From Lunatimonas salinarum (GTDB taxonomy: Bacteria > Bacteroidota > Bacteroidia > Cytophagales > Cyclobacteriaceae), in assembly GCF_017811155.1 (NCBI RefSeq), contig NZ_JACVCV010000015.1:1-64000 (forward strand): DNA of 64,000 nt. The letters are read 5' to 3'. Below the pieces are notes generated by a model that worked only from the letters and a program-made list of their open reading frames with translations, was not told where the DNA came from and made no database searches. The position numbers and the translations under genes are program-made. Positions 63,820 to 64,000 of this stretch are shown here, piece by piece (the stretch's first letter is position 1; each line of letters begins with the position of its first letter).

Positions 63820-64000
63820 GACGGATTCCGGTTAAAGACAGTGGCACTTGCTTGCGCCAGTGGCAGGAGCAACACGTCTGCCATGACCACATGCCTGGGC
63901 CGGGTGACTGCGAAGGCAATGATCTCTGCTACATCATCGGCTGTAAGCGGATCGAAGCCATCGTACACGCCCGATGCCCTATCCGCATCTCCCTTGAATC
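63816..64000 (-). CDS. Short-chain dehydrogenase, C-terminal part (continues right of window)
   Basis: The last ~61 codons of a minus-strand gene, ending TGA at 63816-63818. The translation (FKGDADRASGVYDGFDPLTA, then DDVAEIIAFAVTRPRHVVM) is the C-terminus of a YdfG-type NADP-dependent SDR, where the segment after the active site closes over substrate. The N-terminal Rossmann motif and catalytic Tyr/Lys lie outside the window. It overlaps the dipeptidase start by 4 bp. Confidence 0.8.
   Translation of the reverse strand, partial: FKGDADRASGVYDGFDPLTADDVAEIIAFAVTRPRHVVMADVLLLPLAQASATVFNRNPS

Overview
The window comes from a Bacteroidota chromosome, most likely order Cytophagales and possibly family Cyclobacteriaceae. 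The evidence is type IX secretion (T9SS) sorting domains on four large secreted proteins, a PorP/SprF protein, a SusC/SusD pair, Bacteroidota-style promoters (-7 box TAnnTTTG) in front of many genes, no Shine-Dalgarno pattern, and many TTG/GTG starts. The family assignment is inference. I see no CRISPR array, insertion sequence or prophage.

Layout. Base 1 lies inside the 5' end of a 16S rRNA gene that runs leftward out of the window. Its tandem promoters occupy about 250-430. From 0.5 to 3.8 kb there is a PorP/SprF gene with its lectin/PKD type-B T9SS substrate. Housekeeping genes follow: purA, a STAS protein, a Fur-family regulator, relA/spoT, tRNA-Leu(UAG), tig-clpP-clpX, lpxB and a PTPS/QueD-type enzyme. 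At 14-23 kb an operon on the minus strand runs susC-susD-lipoprotein-T9SS subtilisin, which looks like a peptide-scavenging system. From 23 to 40 kb lie a PorE-like OmpA protein, queE, folD, lepA, several small Bacteroidota-specific genes, an SF1 helicase, acpH, an M42 peptidase, a PurF-like paralogue, murI and recQ. At 40-46.5 kb are two large T9SS cargo proteins next to a remnant of a third. Rho and serS diverge at about 48.8 kb.

From 51.6 to 56.9 kb is a cytochrome c maturation operon, ccmB-ccmC-ccmD-like-ccmE-ccmF. Its CcmE has Cys in place of the usual heme-binding His, the signature of the System I* variant. The right end holds a DUF2520 protein, cytidine deaminase, a broken alpha/beta hydrolase, PHP and amidohydrolase proteins, a ThuA-like protein, a DdpX-like dipeptidase and the end of a short-chain dehydrogenase.

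The most unusual structure is a family of about 90-125 bp repeat units. Each starts with an ATG/GTG resembling ATGAAATCGAGCAYGACG. Each ends immediately before the next unit or before the start codon of a gene. Five units sit in the ccm operon, upstream of ccmC, the ccmD-like gene and ccmE. A sixth, on the other strand, is the leader of susC 30 kb away. The units share a stem that changes in a compensatory way (GCACG/CGTGC versus GCATG/CATGC). Several encode a short peptide beginning MKSS. They may be a mobile or REP-like repeat that captures gene starts, or a real leader RNA/leader peptide. The sequence alone does not decide.
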